64,000 bases of DNA from Auricularia sp. M13 (taxonomy: Eukaryota > Basidiomycota > Agaricomycetes > Auriculariales > Auriculariaceae): contig CM073194.1 of the NCBI GenBank assembly GCA_037042915.1, forward strand, positions 62,001-126,000, read 5' to 3'. The translations under genes were made by a program, and so were the position numbers. The notes beneath the pieces are model-generated. The model ran no database searches and was not told where the DNA came from. It saw only the letters and a list, made by a program, of their open reading frames with translations. This document shows, in pieces, positions 1-12,700 of the stretch. How positions within the stretch are numbered: the stretch's first letter is position 1; each line of letters begins with the position of its first letter.

Positions 1-229
1 GGTCCGCAGATCTGCCCAACATAGCAGCCTCGTGGCCCTGCGTGAAGCCACCGACATAGGCAGACGAGACGGCTTGAGCGTCGGCGACGAGTCGTTCGGC
101 GAGCAACTTGGCCATCTTCTTTGGAAACTGGTGCTTGTTGGTTCGAAGGTGGCGGGCGATAGTGGACGGGAAAGCCTTCAGGGAGATCTCGCAGAGGGGG
201 CACGTCGTCGTCGCACTGCTGTTGCGCAT
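1..229 (-). CDS. C2H2-type zinc-finger protein, 5' part (runs off left edge)
   Basis: Reading the minus strand from an ATG at 229 gives 76 open codons to the window edge. Residues 10-34 have a zinc-finger pattern, C-P-L-C followed by about 18 residues and then H-L-R-T-N-K-H, after which the sequence becomes a Lys/Ala-rich helix (K-K-M-A-K-L-L-A-E-R). The finger is like those opening many fungal DUF3505-type and other C2H2 proteins, but too little is visible to name a family. The gene is divergent from the helicase gene starting at 611, so the 380 bases between them should hold both promoters. The start is the first ATG upstream of the finger. The remainder lies outside the window. Confidence 0.5.
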   Translation of the reverse strand, partial: MRNSSATTTCPLCEISLKAFPSTIARHLRTNKHQFPKKMAKLLAERLVADAQAVSSAYVGGFTQGHEAAMLGRSAD

Positions 230-610
230 GGTGGGAAATGGATCGGTGGGGGCCGAGGGCAAAAGCTCGCAGGGAGAGGGACTTTATGGCGGAGCACTGC
301 GCGGACTAGACACTGATTATCATCTTCACTATGACTAATATTTGAAATTTGCCGCACCCACCATAATAATTTGAATGTCTCAAACATCATATCTGATGTA
401 TTTGGCGATTTGTCCGACCTTCTATGTCCATGAGTACGCAGGGGACAGGGGGGGAATTGCTGATCAGTTCGGGCGTAGCCTCAGAACCGGAGTTGCCGGA
501 GTTACGGACCTTGGCATGCTCTTGATCCAACACCGCATCTACGCCGCGCGAAAGAATGGCCAAAGTACGTTCTTTGCAGTCAGCATGGTGAAATCGACAT
601 TGAGTAATAC
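230..610. promoter_or_regulatory. Divergent intergenic region
   Basis: This stretch lies between two divergently read zinc-finger genes (minus from 229, plus from 611). I see no long convincing reading frame and no clear TATA box. It is presumed to hold both promoters by position only. Confidence 0.3.
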
Positions 611-3600
611 ATGCAGTGCATAATTTGCGGCCAATGGTTCAAATCCGACACAGCATATGCGACGCACCTGAGCAAACACGCCCAAGGTCAGTAATGTGTG
701 CTCGTGGCCGGCATGGATATACTCATCCTGGTAAATAGATGGGGTCGCAGACAGCAATGTTAGGCCAGGTTCGTTTTCCTCAATATTTCAAGACGTTGAG
801 CGAGACAGACAAGTCACAGCTAGTCCAGGCGTGGCCGAGAAAAACCGTGCGGGCGTGTCGCCTTATTTGGCAACACCGAGCGCTACAAGTTCTGCCCAGT
901 TCCAGATAGGAGGAGCGACAGGCACACAAGGTAAGACGCTTGCGACGCAAGACCTGCGTGCGGGGACTGATTTGCTGACAGGCGCGGCAAAAAATGTGCC
1001 GGTGACGCGTGTCGAAACTCCGAAAGAGGCGCGACGGACAGTTCAACCTCCGACCGTTCAACCTTCGGGTGTTAGCCCTTCGGTCACGAGTTTGGCCACA
1101 CGGGAATCCGTGCAAAAAGGTATGCAGAAAGGGGTAGTGATGGACTATCGCTCATTATACGCAGAACCGATCCCGCTCGCAGAGCAAAAGTCATACACAT
1201 CCAAACGCACTGCCCCCAAACGTGCACGATCTGCTTCAAACAGCGATTCTCCGGCTGCAACCGCTCAGGAAACGCCTGTTCCAGCCACCACTAGCCAACT
1301 GCGTGCTTCTCCTGCAAGGAAACGCGTGCGCTCTTCATCACCATCGTCCGTATCCTCGCCAGACATTTCGGACGCGAGCGAGTCTCACCAGCTGGCTACG
1401 GACCGCGAAATCCAGTCCTTCGGACTGGTTGTCAACCTTTATTACAGGATGATTATCTGTGTTCAGCCCGGCTGTGAATTTGCGCTGCTGCCGACGGCGA
1501 CAGCGATCAAGAGCCATCTTGCCCAGCACAACCGTCCCATTCGCTCGGGAACTGCGGCGTATTGGCTGAAACGCTATCAAATTGCGCCCAGCCCTGTTCT
1601 TCCGCCACCGAGATCGCTTGCCATCACTGGAGTTGCCATTAAGGACGGCGTCGTATGCATGGTACCTGGGTGTGACTACGCCTGCTTCGATCAGAAGTCT
1701 CTGCTGTATCAGCACCGCCAACAGTCGCACGCCAGCCTGCAAGCCTCTGGACATCTACCGTACAAGGAAGCGAGCGTTCAGCAGCCGTATCGCGCACCCG
1801 AAGTTCGGACGTACATCGAGGTCATACTTCCATCTCGCGTCGACGAGCCCGATCGCGGGACGCAGAACGTCCTGGATGACCATGAGAGGAAACTGGGTAC
1901 GATGCGCAGTGCCAGCCATCTGAGTGGGACGACGAAGGACACATCCCAGTGGCTGATGCGCTCTGGAATTGCCATGTTCGCGGGATCCTCCACCCAGGGC
2001 GAGCTTATTTCCCGTGCCGAGCTGACCGTACTGCCGGAGCGCTGCTCAGGCTGGATTGCCGTCCTTGTCCGTGGTGCATCGCGCTACTTCGACGCCTGTG
2101 TGGACCTCCTGGATACCCATGCCGACGATGTTGTGTTGCGTCACGTTCGGAGTAAGAGGTGTGTCTCGAAAGAACTATGTTACATCCGGCTTCGTTGACT
2201 GTTTGAATAGCCGAGATCCAGACCAACGCCCTCTTTCGCGCATCGACAACACAGCAAAGTACAGAGGCATATTTTCTCGCCTCGTTTGTTATGTTGTACG
2301 CAACTCTCAGCAGCCTGGGCACGCCCCATTCAGTTTTACGGACGCCCAGAGAATTGCTGCTCAGCACCTCATATCGGTCTGCTCTGCGGATGATGTGGGC
2401 GAGGCTGTTCTCGACAACGCTGTCCACGATCTCGCGCTCGCGCTCATCGCTGACAGCTACGACGGTCGCAAGCCTTATTCAACCGCGCTGGTGACCTTCA
2501 CATTCTTGGTCACGCTCGATCGATACCATGGCTACTTCTTACCCCCTTCGCTCTTCACGCCGTATAGCGCAGCCTTGACCTACGCGGCGCGCTGCATTAT
2601 TTACCGTCAGATTGTTGCCGATGCGACTGCCGGTGTAACAACCTATCAGGCGATGCCCAAACACTTGCGGTGGATCAAGGTGGGCGAGCCACACGCATTT
2701 GACGCCTTGAGATTGTACGTAGAATGTGCAAATGGGTGTGCAGCGCGACTGAAACACGTTCAGCGTACACGACCTCGCGCGCAACATCAGCCTCCACACC
2801 GCTTCGCCGGACCGCGTGTTCTGGGCGAATGGTAACAGATCGTCGTTCCGGTATCTCGGCCAGACGGTCACCCTTCGCGCAGTGCAGGCCATGGTGCAGG
2901 CCATGTCATCGCGCGCCGACCAGTTGATGGCTGTGCTCAGCAGGCATGTCGACCCTGCAAGCGTGGAGCTGGCAATTCCGCCTGTGCTTCGCGACGACCC
3001 GGCCAACTTGCAACCTGGCTACTCGTTTATGTCAGAACCCGCGAACAACATTTCTTGCGACGCCTACGCCAGGCAACTGCTCAACAGCGGCCAGTACTGT
3101 AGGCTCATACCGGGGAATGACGCACCAATATGGGTCCAAGGCGCATGCAACGAGTGGCGCGAGGGATACCTTGAGCTCTGCGCGCTCCGTGCGACTCTAA
3201 TGCATATGTGCGCTGGCCAACCACCGCGGGGAACAGAGGCACTTCAGACGCTAATTGTTAATGCCGACCGCCGCCGGAGCTTGATTTGTACAGACGATCC
3301 TGAGATGCTTTGGGTGCTGGACTACAACAAATCGAGCGAGATTACGGGAGGTGCGTGGTCAATTGGACTTGGTTCCGCCGACACACCGCTAAGTCATGAG
3401 AATAGGATTCGACCGAACGATCATTCGCGGACTGGACCGCGGCCTCGGAGACATTGTGAAGCGCGAGGTCGCGCACATGCGCAAGTTTGCACAGCTTCTC
3501 GCCGCCGAGGTATTTGACTGCGATGCGGTCAGCGTTCTCAACGGCTACAAGTTCTTGAACCGAGGCATATTCGGCCAGGACATCGGCACGGAGCAGGTCA

Positions 3601-6106
3601 GCAAGACGATGCAGCAGTACTCCATCCGATTTGTGGACATCAGCCTCACGGTATCCGACTGGCGCCATATCATGACGTCCATAGCCCGGCATCTGATACG
3701 TGACATTGACATTACGACCACGGCTCTGCAGTGCGATCTCGACTATCAGGAGGGACATTCATCCCTCACTGCGCAGCTCCATTACGGCCGTGAGCGCAAC
3801 GGGCTGACGGACGAGCTGATAAACCGATTTCTGCCCCTTAGCCGTTGTGTTCACAAGGCACGTATGCATCGCAAGGAAGTTGCTTGAGCTTACCAACTTG
3901 TAGATCTTGAACCGGCCCCTCTCCTCTGCTGCAGAGGCGGTACCAGCTCTAGATATTTCGCAGGACGATGTATCTCGAACGGACGATCCCAAACTCGAAA
4001 TCGCTGTGGTGAATGCTTTGGCTCCGCATTTGAGAGCTCTCGCCGTCGACGAGGCCACGCTAGCCTCAAACCTAATGCCTCTACTGGAGCCTCGCTTGCG
4101 CGCACTAGCTGCATCGCTAAATGCACAAACAGCAGCGGCGGTGGTCGATGAACTCAGGCGTCATGGCTATGTACCGATGTATGCTGGTTCGCCCGCCCGT
4201 GCTCCAGTTCAGCCTGCCGCCGTCCTGGACTTGAAAGGCCGCGATCTTTTAACGTCTCTACGCACCTTTCTCGACGACCCTGGGGCCACGTTTCGATCGC
4301 CGGCGCAGCGTGGCGCCATGGAGGCCATTGTGCGACAGCACGTGCACACAGCCACCTTCTTACCTACCGCCGGAGGAAAGTCGATGCTGTGGCTATTACC
4401 ATGCAAGCACTTCGACCAGCCACATTATGTCACGATTGTCTACGTACCCTGGGTTGTTCTCGCTGAGTCGCACCTCCGCGCGAGCCGCGGTGCTGGCATT
4501 CCATCCTGCATCTGGAAACGCGAGGACCCCCAGTTCCAGCAGCTGACATTTGTGCTCCCAGAGACCGGCAGTACCGACGAATTTCACGCGTGCGTCCGAG
4601 AGCTAGCTGCAACTGACCGTCTGCGGCGGTTCTTCCTCGACGAGATGCATTCGTGGGTGATGGATCGGTCGTACCGTCCTGCTATGCTGGATGCTTCTCA
4701 GCTGACGTCGTACGCGGTGCCAATCCACCTCCTCTCGGCCACTGTTCCTGTCGATATCTATCATCAAGCTCTTACGCAACTGCGCATCGCAGACATCGCA
4801 ATGCCTCAGACGTTCCGCGAGCGGTCGCTTCGGGCGTCAATTCGCTACTGCGTGTTTCGCATGCATACGTCTGACTTCATCGCCCACATCGCTACCACCG
4901 CAGATCGTCTGCTCACAAGCAGCTCAGACCGCGGCATTGTGTTTGTGAGGCAGATCGATGAGGCCATCGCGGTCGCGCAGCAGCTGGGATGCGAGGCGTT
5001 TCACGGAAAATTGCCACCTGACGACCGCAGCGCGACCCTCGGACGATGGGAGCAGGGGCACCACCGGCTCATCGTGGCGACGACACTTCTCTCGACTGGC
5101 TACCATCTGCCGGGCGTGCGTCTCGTGGTCGAGTATGGTGCGAGCTGGAACTACATCACGCATGTGCAAGGCACTGGGCGTGGTGGGCGCGGAGATACAT
5201 ATTGCGAGGCTCACACGCTCCTGGATCCGACGAAGACGTACTCAGTTGCGAATCCTGGGATGTTCGGTCATCGCGAAATGATGGCGTGTCTAACGGACGA
5301 GCGCGCGTGTTTGCGCCAGGGCTCTGGACGCTATATTGACGGTTGCAGTGAGCGCTGTGACGACCTGCCGACCTTTTATGTGCCATGCTCACGGTGCGTG
5401 CCAAACTACTCGGCGCCCGCACCCGGAGCTGCAATCCCGCCGCGTGCGGCACCCATTCGCTCTCAAATCGTTCAAACGGCTGCCCTGCCAACGCCGTATC
5501 CTGCGTGCGATGCAGTGCTACGCGTGAGCGCTGAGCTCCTCAACACGGAGGCCGTGACGAGACGCAATGCGGATGACTACCTCAGAGTCCGCCTTGAGAT
5601 GCTCAGGTTCGTACGTTTGCAAGTCTTGACAAAATATTGATGGAAGTAGGAATATCTGCCGCGGGTGCTGGCTCGCCGATCACTCCAGACACAACGACCA
5701 TGGTACAGCCAGCTGTATTCGCTGGTGCAACATCGTCAACACGAGCGTCGAAACGGTGCATGGACCTGCGACATATGCCCAGATTAAGGCGCAAGTCAAG
5801 ATTGACGGCGCTCTTGCGTGTATCTGGTGCTGGGTTCCCCGCACACCGACATTGCATCCCTACACCTCGACACACGGGAGCCAGTGCGCCTACGAGGACA
5901 TCATACCGCAGGTGTGTCTGGGGGCCTGGCTCGTCCGTCGATCCATGCTGGTGGACTCGCCGCTCTTCCCGAGTATCACCGCGCAGACGACGTTTGACTC
6001 TTACTGGGCGTGGTTATCTACACGGAACTCTGACAGGACGCACGCTAATTTCGTCCATGCATTCGTTTACATTGTAGATCTCATGCTCGGTGAATCGCTC
6101 GGCTAG
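611..6106 (+). CDS. RecQ-like DEAD/DEAH helicase with N-terminal DUF3505-type zinc fingers
   Basis: Eight exons join in frame: 611-686, 793-2158, 2211-2714, 2764-3350, 3394-3861, 3935-5610, about 5650-5724 and 5783-6106, giving about 1,691 residues. Acceptors 3393/3405 and 5649/5688 are alternatives that both keep the frame. A C2H2 finger opens the protein (M-Q-C-I-I-C-G-Q-W-F). Two more follow near nt 1465-1525 and 1655-1725 (C-x4-C...H-x3/4-H), the arrangement of the fungal DUF3505 family. The central part (nt 2211-3861) has the conserved N-I-S-L-H-T-A-S-P-D-R-V-F-W-A-N-G block of that family. The helicase core follows: Walker A P-T-A-G-G-K-S (about residue 1143), D-E-M-H (about 1234), L-S-A-T, G-I-V-F-V, and motif VI Q-G-T-G-R-G-G-R-G-D (about 1411). 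A Cys/Trp-rich tail (C-I-W-C-W) ends the protein. Such proteins resemble the telomere-linked RecQ helicases of fungi. Expected role: ATP-dependent DNA unwinding in the nucleus. The gene looks intact; biological role unknown. Confidence 0.8.
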
Positions 6107-6785
6107 TTTCTGACTCTTGTCTGCTCTCACCCTTTCGCCTCCCTCTCGCCCCATTATTGTTGCTGGATTACAACAGACTCCCCAATTTCGCCCCACCCAC
6201 TTTGCAATGAATGGATGGCTTTCTCCTTTGACCACGTGACCACCTACTCCGTGTGACTTCCGCGCTGTTCTTCTCTAGGGCTGTAAACCATACCCCTGAA
6301 ACTGTATTACGGCGAGCCGTATACGGGCACGGGTGCCGTACCGTGGCCCACCCAGCCTGCAATGCAGCAACGCTACGGCACCTGCTGCGCCTCACGCTCG
6401 TAGTACACGTCAGCGCTGCTTGGCCACTCAATGGGATGATACACAACACCATTCCTCGGTTCCTCAGATGGTAACACAATGCTTATCGTGGCTTGCCGGG
6501 AAGCGTGTGCTCCATCCGCACGTGAGGTTGGGAGATGCATTGCTTTGGAAATCCGTATTACAACTGCAACGGATGCGTGGCAGATGGGGAAACCGGGAAC
6601 ATCGTAGGTCATTGACAACTGTGCCTGTAATGGTTGCCAATGGGATAATATAAGAACCACGGTCTAACCCTCAGATAATTTCTGCAGTAATGTCCGCGGA
6701 TTCCAGCACAACAATCGAGATTTCGCAGGTGTACATGAAGATAAGCAGACATGTGGAGTTCTTTATGGGAAATTAGAGGGTCTCC
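6107..6785. other. Intergenic, no gene seen
   Basis: Between the helicase stop and the F-box remnant only short overlapping frames occur on both strands, with no recognisable domain, RNA gene or tandem repeat. Confidence 0.4.
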
Positions 6786-7550
6786 ATGCCCGTGGAACTC
6801 GTGGGCGAGGTGCTGAAGCACTGGGCCTGGCATTATGCAGGCCGTAGGCCGACGAAGATTATCGACCTTCTGTGCCAAGTTGGGAGCGAGCATCGCCATG
6901 GAATCGAGACCATCCTGTTCGATGCGGTCAACATCACAGCCTCCCACAGGTTGAGACTTTTTCACCGGCTCGTCGCGGAGCGTGCCCACAATCACCGGCG
7001 CCTCAGAGTGCGCTGTCAGTCTCCGCCCACGGCGCCATTGTGTTTCACGAGGATCTAATCTTCTGCGATTCTTGGCACCAGACCTCACCATGCTGCAAGC
7101 TGGACCGGGCTACACCTCACTCGCCCTGAACAACGCCAGCGTCTCAGACCTATACTTGGACGAATATGCCGGCGGTTGGTTTATGCCGCTGATTGTTCCA
7201 GCCCATCCACGACCGACGATCACGCGTCTGTGGCTAGGACCATTCCGGAGAATATGCAGCGCTTTGGCCAGATGGTTTCCAGAGTGCCCAACCTGCGGTG
7301 CCTGGCCTTAGCATTCAAGCGCTGTTACCCGATCGCTACCTGCCGCATTTTGGATGCGAGCGCAGCGTGTGGCATCACATAGATCATCTTTGTTGTCCAG
7401 GAGAAAATACACAGGGACACATTACGCAGCTGCGACTGTCTACAGTCGGTCCTCCTGTGTCATATCGAGCAACACGGCATCACGACGACCTCCTGTTCTA
7501 TTATTGCAGCAGATCCCGAGCGGTGGGCACTTGGGCCCAGTGGGGCTAAT
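6786..7550 (+). pseudogene. Decayed F-box/LRR-like gene
   Basis: From an ATG at 6786 the sequence reads as the start of a basidiomycete F-box-like protein (M-P-V-E-L-V-G-E-V-L-K-H-W-A, then a hydrophobic L-F-D-A-V-N-I-T segment and R-L-R-L-F-H-R-L-V-A-E-R). Similarity continues in other frames: a leucine-rich stretch with S-D-L-Y-L-D-E at 7080-7230 and R-V-P-N-L-R-C-L-A-L-A-F near 7280-7315. The frame changes more than once without good splice signals, so I read it as a pseudogene. A gene with several unrecognised introns is the alternative. This is a different F-box subfamily from the copies at 49.6 and 63.0 kb. Confidence 0.45.
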
Positions 7551-7721
7551 CGATTGCCTAGTTTTCGGCTGAGACACACGCTTGGCAAGATCGACTTCAT
7601 GTCTTAATCAGCTCTGTCGATAGTGCAATTGATTTGCCACAGCAACATCGGAATCATCATACTAACGCAACATGGTGTCGGGCTTTGAACTGGTTCAGAT
7701 CTCGCTTCCTACCACATCGGC

Positions 7722-9424
7722 ATGAGCAGCGACAGCGCTGATGTCGCAGCCCACAAAGGCCCATCCGCGGTCGTGCTTCCAGAACCACCTGTTGAGTTCT
7801 GTCGCTGCTGCAACCGCTTCGTTGCACCGGGTGCCGGAGTAAAGTGCCTGCGCTGCAAGAACTCATACCACCTGGAAGCAGGTGCGCACTTGCGTGCATG
7901 TGTCCCAGACGCGCCAAGGACTCACGTGCCATCCTGCAGAATGCAGTGGAGCTCACTTCGACGGCGAGGCTTACTTCTGTCGCGACTGCCGCTGCCGGGC
8001 TTGCCGGCGCCCGACGGGATTCCTTCTTCATTGCGCCGAGTGCAGGGCAGCGTTTCATCTTGGTATGCGCCATGGCCTCTGGTGTATACCGCGCTGACGA
8101 ACATCAGACTGTGCCTACAGACTTCCGCGTCCGGATGCCGTGCGGCTCAACAGCGAAGGAACAGCCATCATTGACGCCGAGCGCTGGTTCTGCAACAGCT
8201 GTCAGGACGACCGATGTGCTGGTTGTGGACGCAAGTACGAGAACGCTGTCGAGACGTGTCTGGTCTGCGACGACAAGTATTGTCGGGGTGCGTACATGCG
8301 CACCAGCCTCGCACTCTCTTGACTCATTCCGGAAAGACTGCAAGAAGCGCTACGCGCATGCGAGCACGGGTGCTACTGGAGCCGCCTGGATCTGCCATAT
8401 GTGTGACGCCGATGGATGCCTGATTTGCCACGAGGCAGGCGGCGACCGCAAGAGTATGTTTGTATATTGCCGCTGCTGTCGCCGAGCATACCACCAAGGT
8501 TCGTCATGTGCATATGTCCAGCGCTTGCACCGAAAATATTTGCAGACTGTCCAATAATGTCACGCGGCATGAAGCAAGAAGACTACGACCACCGCCGTGA
8601 GCGCCAGAAGCTGGGCGAGGCCCACAACATCCTTTACGACTGGGTCTGCGACCAGTGCTCTTCGTGTGACGTCTGCCTCAAGGACGGGGTTCCCATGCTG
8701 CTGCATTGCGATACGTGTGAGCGTCGTGCACATCCAAGTACGCAGCACCCTGGCTTCGAAGCGCAAGGTTACTGATCTTACCAAAGACTGCCTTCCTTCG
8801 AAACTGGGAACCGATATCCTCTCAGCCGTAAGATCAGCGCAGCGTAAGGAGGCAGTCCTCCCTCGCATCTGGCGCTGTGATGCGTGCAGGCCGCGGCGCT
8901 GTGGGCTCTGCACCAGCGCTATGGCTTCACGGCAGGTCGTGAAGTGTAGCTGCTGCGACTGGCACTACCATGCGCGTGAGTCGGCATATCTTGCCCCGCT
9001 CGCATCGCTAATACAACGCAGTCTGTGTTGCAAATTACTGGCAAAAGCAAGTGACGGGCAACGACTCGAGCTTCAGATGTGACAACTGCCCCATCGCGAG
9101 CTGCATGTCCTGCGGATCTGTTGCTCGGGACGAGCCCAAGACACTGATCTGTGCAGATTGCTTGGCTTCTTGGCATGAAGGTCAGCGTGGTTGACTGTGT
9201 CATTGCCCGTCGATGTCTTACTGAAATGGGACCAGGATGCGCAAAGAGGGACAACCAGCCAAAGGTAAGCTACCACTGTGTAGTGTGCTGTGCATGCGGC
9301 TCATGTTGCCCAGTGTTTCCTTAGGCTCGAATGGAGGTGCAAAGACTGTGTGCAAGGAAAACCGAACCCGCAGGGAAGAAAGGCAAACCGGCGGTATAGG
9401 AGCTTCCGCGTGTTTGGTGATTAG
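7722..9424 (+). CDS. Seven-fold tandem PHD-finger protein (441 aa)
   Basis: Nine exons (7722-7881, 7919-8062, 8108-8287, 8337-8498, 8546-8737, 8787-8975, 9022-9180, 9236-9264, 9314-9424) sum to 1,326 nt, exactly 442 codons with the TAG. Introns are 37-55 nt. The first seven are phase 1, the last phase 0. The protein is almost only Cys/His: seven back-to-back C4HC3-like fingers, each C-x2-C ... C-x2-C-x4-[YWA]-H, then after the intron a [DNGL]-C or nearby cysteine, then aromatic-x-C-x2-C, with 2-4 residues between fingers. Finger 3 has Cys in place of His (D-K-Y-C-R). PHD fingers usually read histone H3 tails or act in chromatin and ubiquitin-related complexes in the nucleus. No catalytic domain is present, so an adaptor or reader is inferred. 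The start is the ATG nearest the first finger. The joining of all exons in one frame strongly supports the model. RING- or LIM-like zinc folds are possible alternatives for single fingers. Confidence 0.8.
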
Positions 9425-9774
9425 TATGGAGCTGTATGGTTGCGATGTGCTTGTGCGCATTGTAGGGCTGTAATAATGAGCACTTGATTACCCTCTGCAC
9501 GCGTCTGGCATCTGAAAGCGCACACACATTATGTCTCTGACTGGTCGCTCCACAGATGAGACCTCAGGTATTACAGCGATTGAGATGCGAGAGTGTGAGC
9601 TCGAGTCTTCACTGTGACGGAATAGAGCCAAACGTCTCCATTGGATTTGTTGATATTTAGGTTGTGCCACGGAGCGGGAGAGCGTAGAGTTCGCTGGTGA
9701 GACTTGTAGTCCACTTTTGACTTGTTTGATGATTTACTAAGGTTCAACAACACAAATTACCAATAGAAGACACC
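9425..9774. other. Gene 3' flank / left boundary of Ty3 element
   Basis: No reading frame of interest. The segment probably holds the 3' UTR of the PHD gene. I could not find in it a partner for the LTR seen at 18.19-18.60 kb, so the left end of the neighbouring retroelement is not defined here. Confidence 0.3.
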
Positions 9775-12700
9775 TGTAAGGTCTTAAATACGAGTTCTCC
9801 TCTGGTGTTTCAGGCGCTGAGCCGTCCGAAGAATATATTTCTTCGCCTCCTGTTTCTGAATATATTCCTGAATCTTCGAGTACAGACACTAAGCAGATAA
9901 TGGTCTGGTATAAGAACAGATGGGCAGATAGAAAAGGGAATTCTATTTCTTCAGATGAGGTGAGGCGGAGAAGCGGCATTTCGGCCGTTTCACTACACTC
10001 TGCCACATTTACTGAAAGCAGAACTCAGCCTGAAGCTGGTCCATCGAATATACGGGAGCACAGAGCTTCGAAAAAGCCTCGGAACAAAGGGAAAGGTGTA
10101 GATCCTCGGGAACGAGGCCCTAAGTCAGAGGTGAGGACACCACCGGTACCTCCACAGCAAGACGAGACTTTCAATCCAAAAGACATTCCTGGTGAGTACT
10201 GGCATTATGGCAGAAAGAACCGACGGTCTCACCGTCGCGAATCGAGCCCACATGTCGAACAAGGGCGAGGAGGTCCGCCATCAACTCCTCCTAGTTCAAG
10301 CTCGAGTTCGAGTCGAAGCTCGAGTAGAGATTCGACTCGATCGGCTGGAACACAAGGAAACGGTGGGGGCGGACATCCACCTGGTCCGCTGCCCGTACCA
10401 CCAGCTGCGCCGCCGCCCGGACAACCGGGTGGTGGAGGTGGTGGAGGTGGCGGGGGTGGCGGAGGCGGCGGACCAAACCCGCCGGCTCCTCCTCCTGGAC
10501 AGCCCGCTGGTGGTCCAGTTCCCGTCGTGGTACAGCCCGTTCAAAATGCTGAACATTGGCGAGACGTTAAGATGGATAAGCCAAAATACTCAGGTAGTTC
10601 GGACTTGGATGAATTCGATGCTTACATTGCGAAATGGAATCTGTGGCGTGAAGTAAAGCAAGTCGATGGATTAATGGCAGTGCGTATCATGATGGAGACA
10701 CTCACTGGGAAAGCCTTAAAATGGTACATGAGACATGTAGCGCGTACACCGCAACGATGGGATGTAAACCAAATCTATCGCGCGCTATTTGAACACTGAT
10801 TCCCACGCGATTTTAGAGCGAAACTTCGTGAGAAACTTATGACATCAAAGCAGAACGGACGTACTGTGAAGGATTTTGCACAGGACCTCGAGAACCTGCA
10901 GTTCAGGTTTCCAGAGGTGTCTGAATGGGAGATCAAACGGATTCTGTGGTACGGAGTGGATCCGTACATCCGAATGTTCTGGCGGGAAAAGCGACGTTCA
11001 ATCGAATGGGACACGCTCGAAACTCTGGTTGACTATGCGGATCGCGCTGAGATGCGTGAAAATGAGCGGAGGGATCAGCTAGAAGAAGAACGCAAGATAC
11101 AGCGTCTGAATGAGACGGGACAGAGAAATTCGACGCGTACCTGGGGTAGGCGGCGATTTACTCGGCGTCAGACAACTCAGACGACTACTCAGCAGACTAC
11201 CATACCTAAGAGAACGACCGAGAACGCTGCAACTGGTTCAGCAAAACCAAAAACGGGAAATGCTCGCGCACCGAGTGTAGCAGCTGTATTACCCGTAGGT
11301 GCGAAACTGACGAGATCTCAAAGAGATGAGCATCGAGCAAAAAATCAGTGTTTTCATTGTCACGAACAAGGGCATGATGCGAAGTCTTGTCCGCAGCTGC
11401 GCGAGGCAAAACCCAAAGGTCCACGAGTTTCGGGGTCAAATCCGAACAGGGAACGAGACTCAGCGAAAAGCTATAAAGGCGGGAGGGAGAAAAGGGCAAC
11501 GAACCTCATCCCCTCAGGTGCCATTCGCCTAGCCAGCATGTTCCCAGTCAACCAAGTCTCCGACATTGTTGTCTCCGACATTGACATGCGTCAAGCGACG
11601 ACGGAGCGTCTTGTCACGCACATCGGCGATATCTTCGAGGCGTTCCACGACGCCAGCACGGCCTGGCGTATCGGCATGCGTCCTCACCAGCGCTTCATTG
11701 TCACGGCACCTGGCGAGGGACCTGAGCCGCAGCCGGCGCCGGACACGTTCCACGTCTTCGACCAAGTCCGCGACGTGGTCATCGTCATCCCGCGCACCGA
11801 TCTCACCGAGTTCGGATTCGACGTTCGCAAATACGTTTACGAGAGCTTCTACCTGAGCTCTGGCGACGATGACGAGATTATTCAAGCTACGGTACCGCGT
11901 CTGCCGTGGATTGAGGGCGACTACAGTATGTTGCATGCTGAACGCACCCTCATCGACCGCAAGTTCCACCATGTTACGAGCTGGGAGGAAGCGGTTGTCG
12001 CTGGATTCCCTGAGATGGAGCGTTGGATGATTCAGGGCAACGGCCAGGAATACTGGATTCGTGACCTACTCACCGACGTTGCGTTTGAAGTTGCGCGGCA
12101 CGACCTCGTGCAAGGCATTCGCGTCGCCGATCTTCTCAGGGCGCCGCACTTCGACAAATGGACTGTCAAGATGGTAAGCACGACTTGCGATCAGCTCAAG
12201 CGTGCGAGATCTCACACGTCATTTCGCAGTCTTGCTACCCCGGAGACGATGAGGATGCAGACCCGTGCGCTGGACGCGAGTGGCACGAATTGCGACTTGC
12301 TGGAGGGCGTAAGCTCGCCGCTTGGGTCGACAAGACTGCTATGCAGAAACCTTTCGCCGACGCAGACAGGCCGATGCCGTTCGCGGGACGCACCGTTGAG
12401 ATCGGTAGGTTGCTGGTCAGTCCCAAGTGGTTCGCCGAGTTCGACAGGCTGGACGACAACTGGTGGACCGCCATCTTCGAGGCCACTGGCAACAGTTTCA
12501 ACGACCAGTACGAGCGTCCCCGTCAGATCGGCGAGCGCATTCCGCAGTGGGGTTCTCGCGAGGACCTGGAGAGCCGCGGAAATTGGAAGAACCTGCAGGA
12601 TTGTAGGTTGTCAACTTGCGGACATGGCGAGACTACGACGTGAGTTCACCTGGTCACCGGCACACCGTCATGTTTCTGACTGGCAATTAGCGCCGACGGA

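Noticed and set aside
9425-9774. 5' LTR matching the 18.19-18.60 kb LTR
   Set aside because: Apart from the 10-base inverted match starting at 9775, no extended similarity was found.
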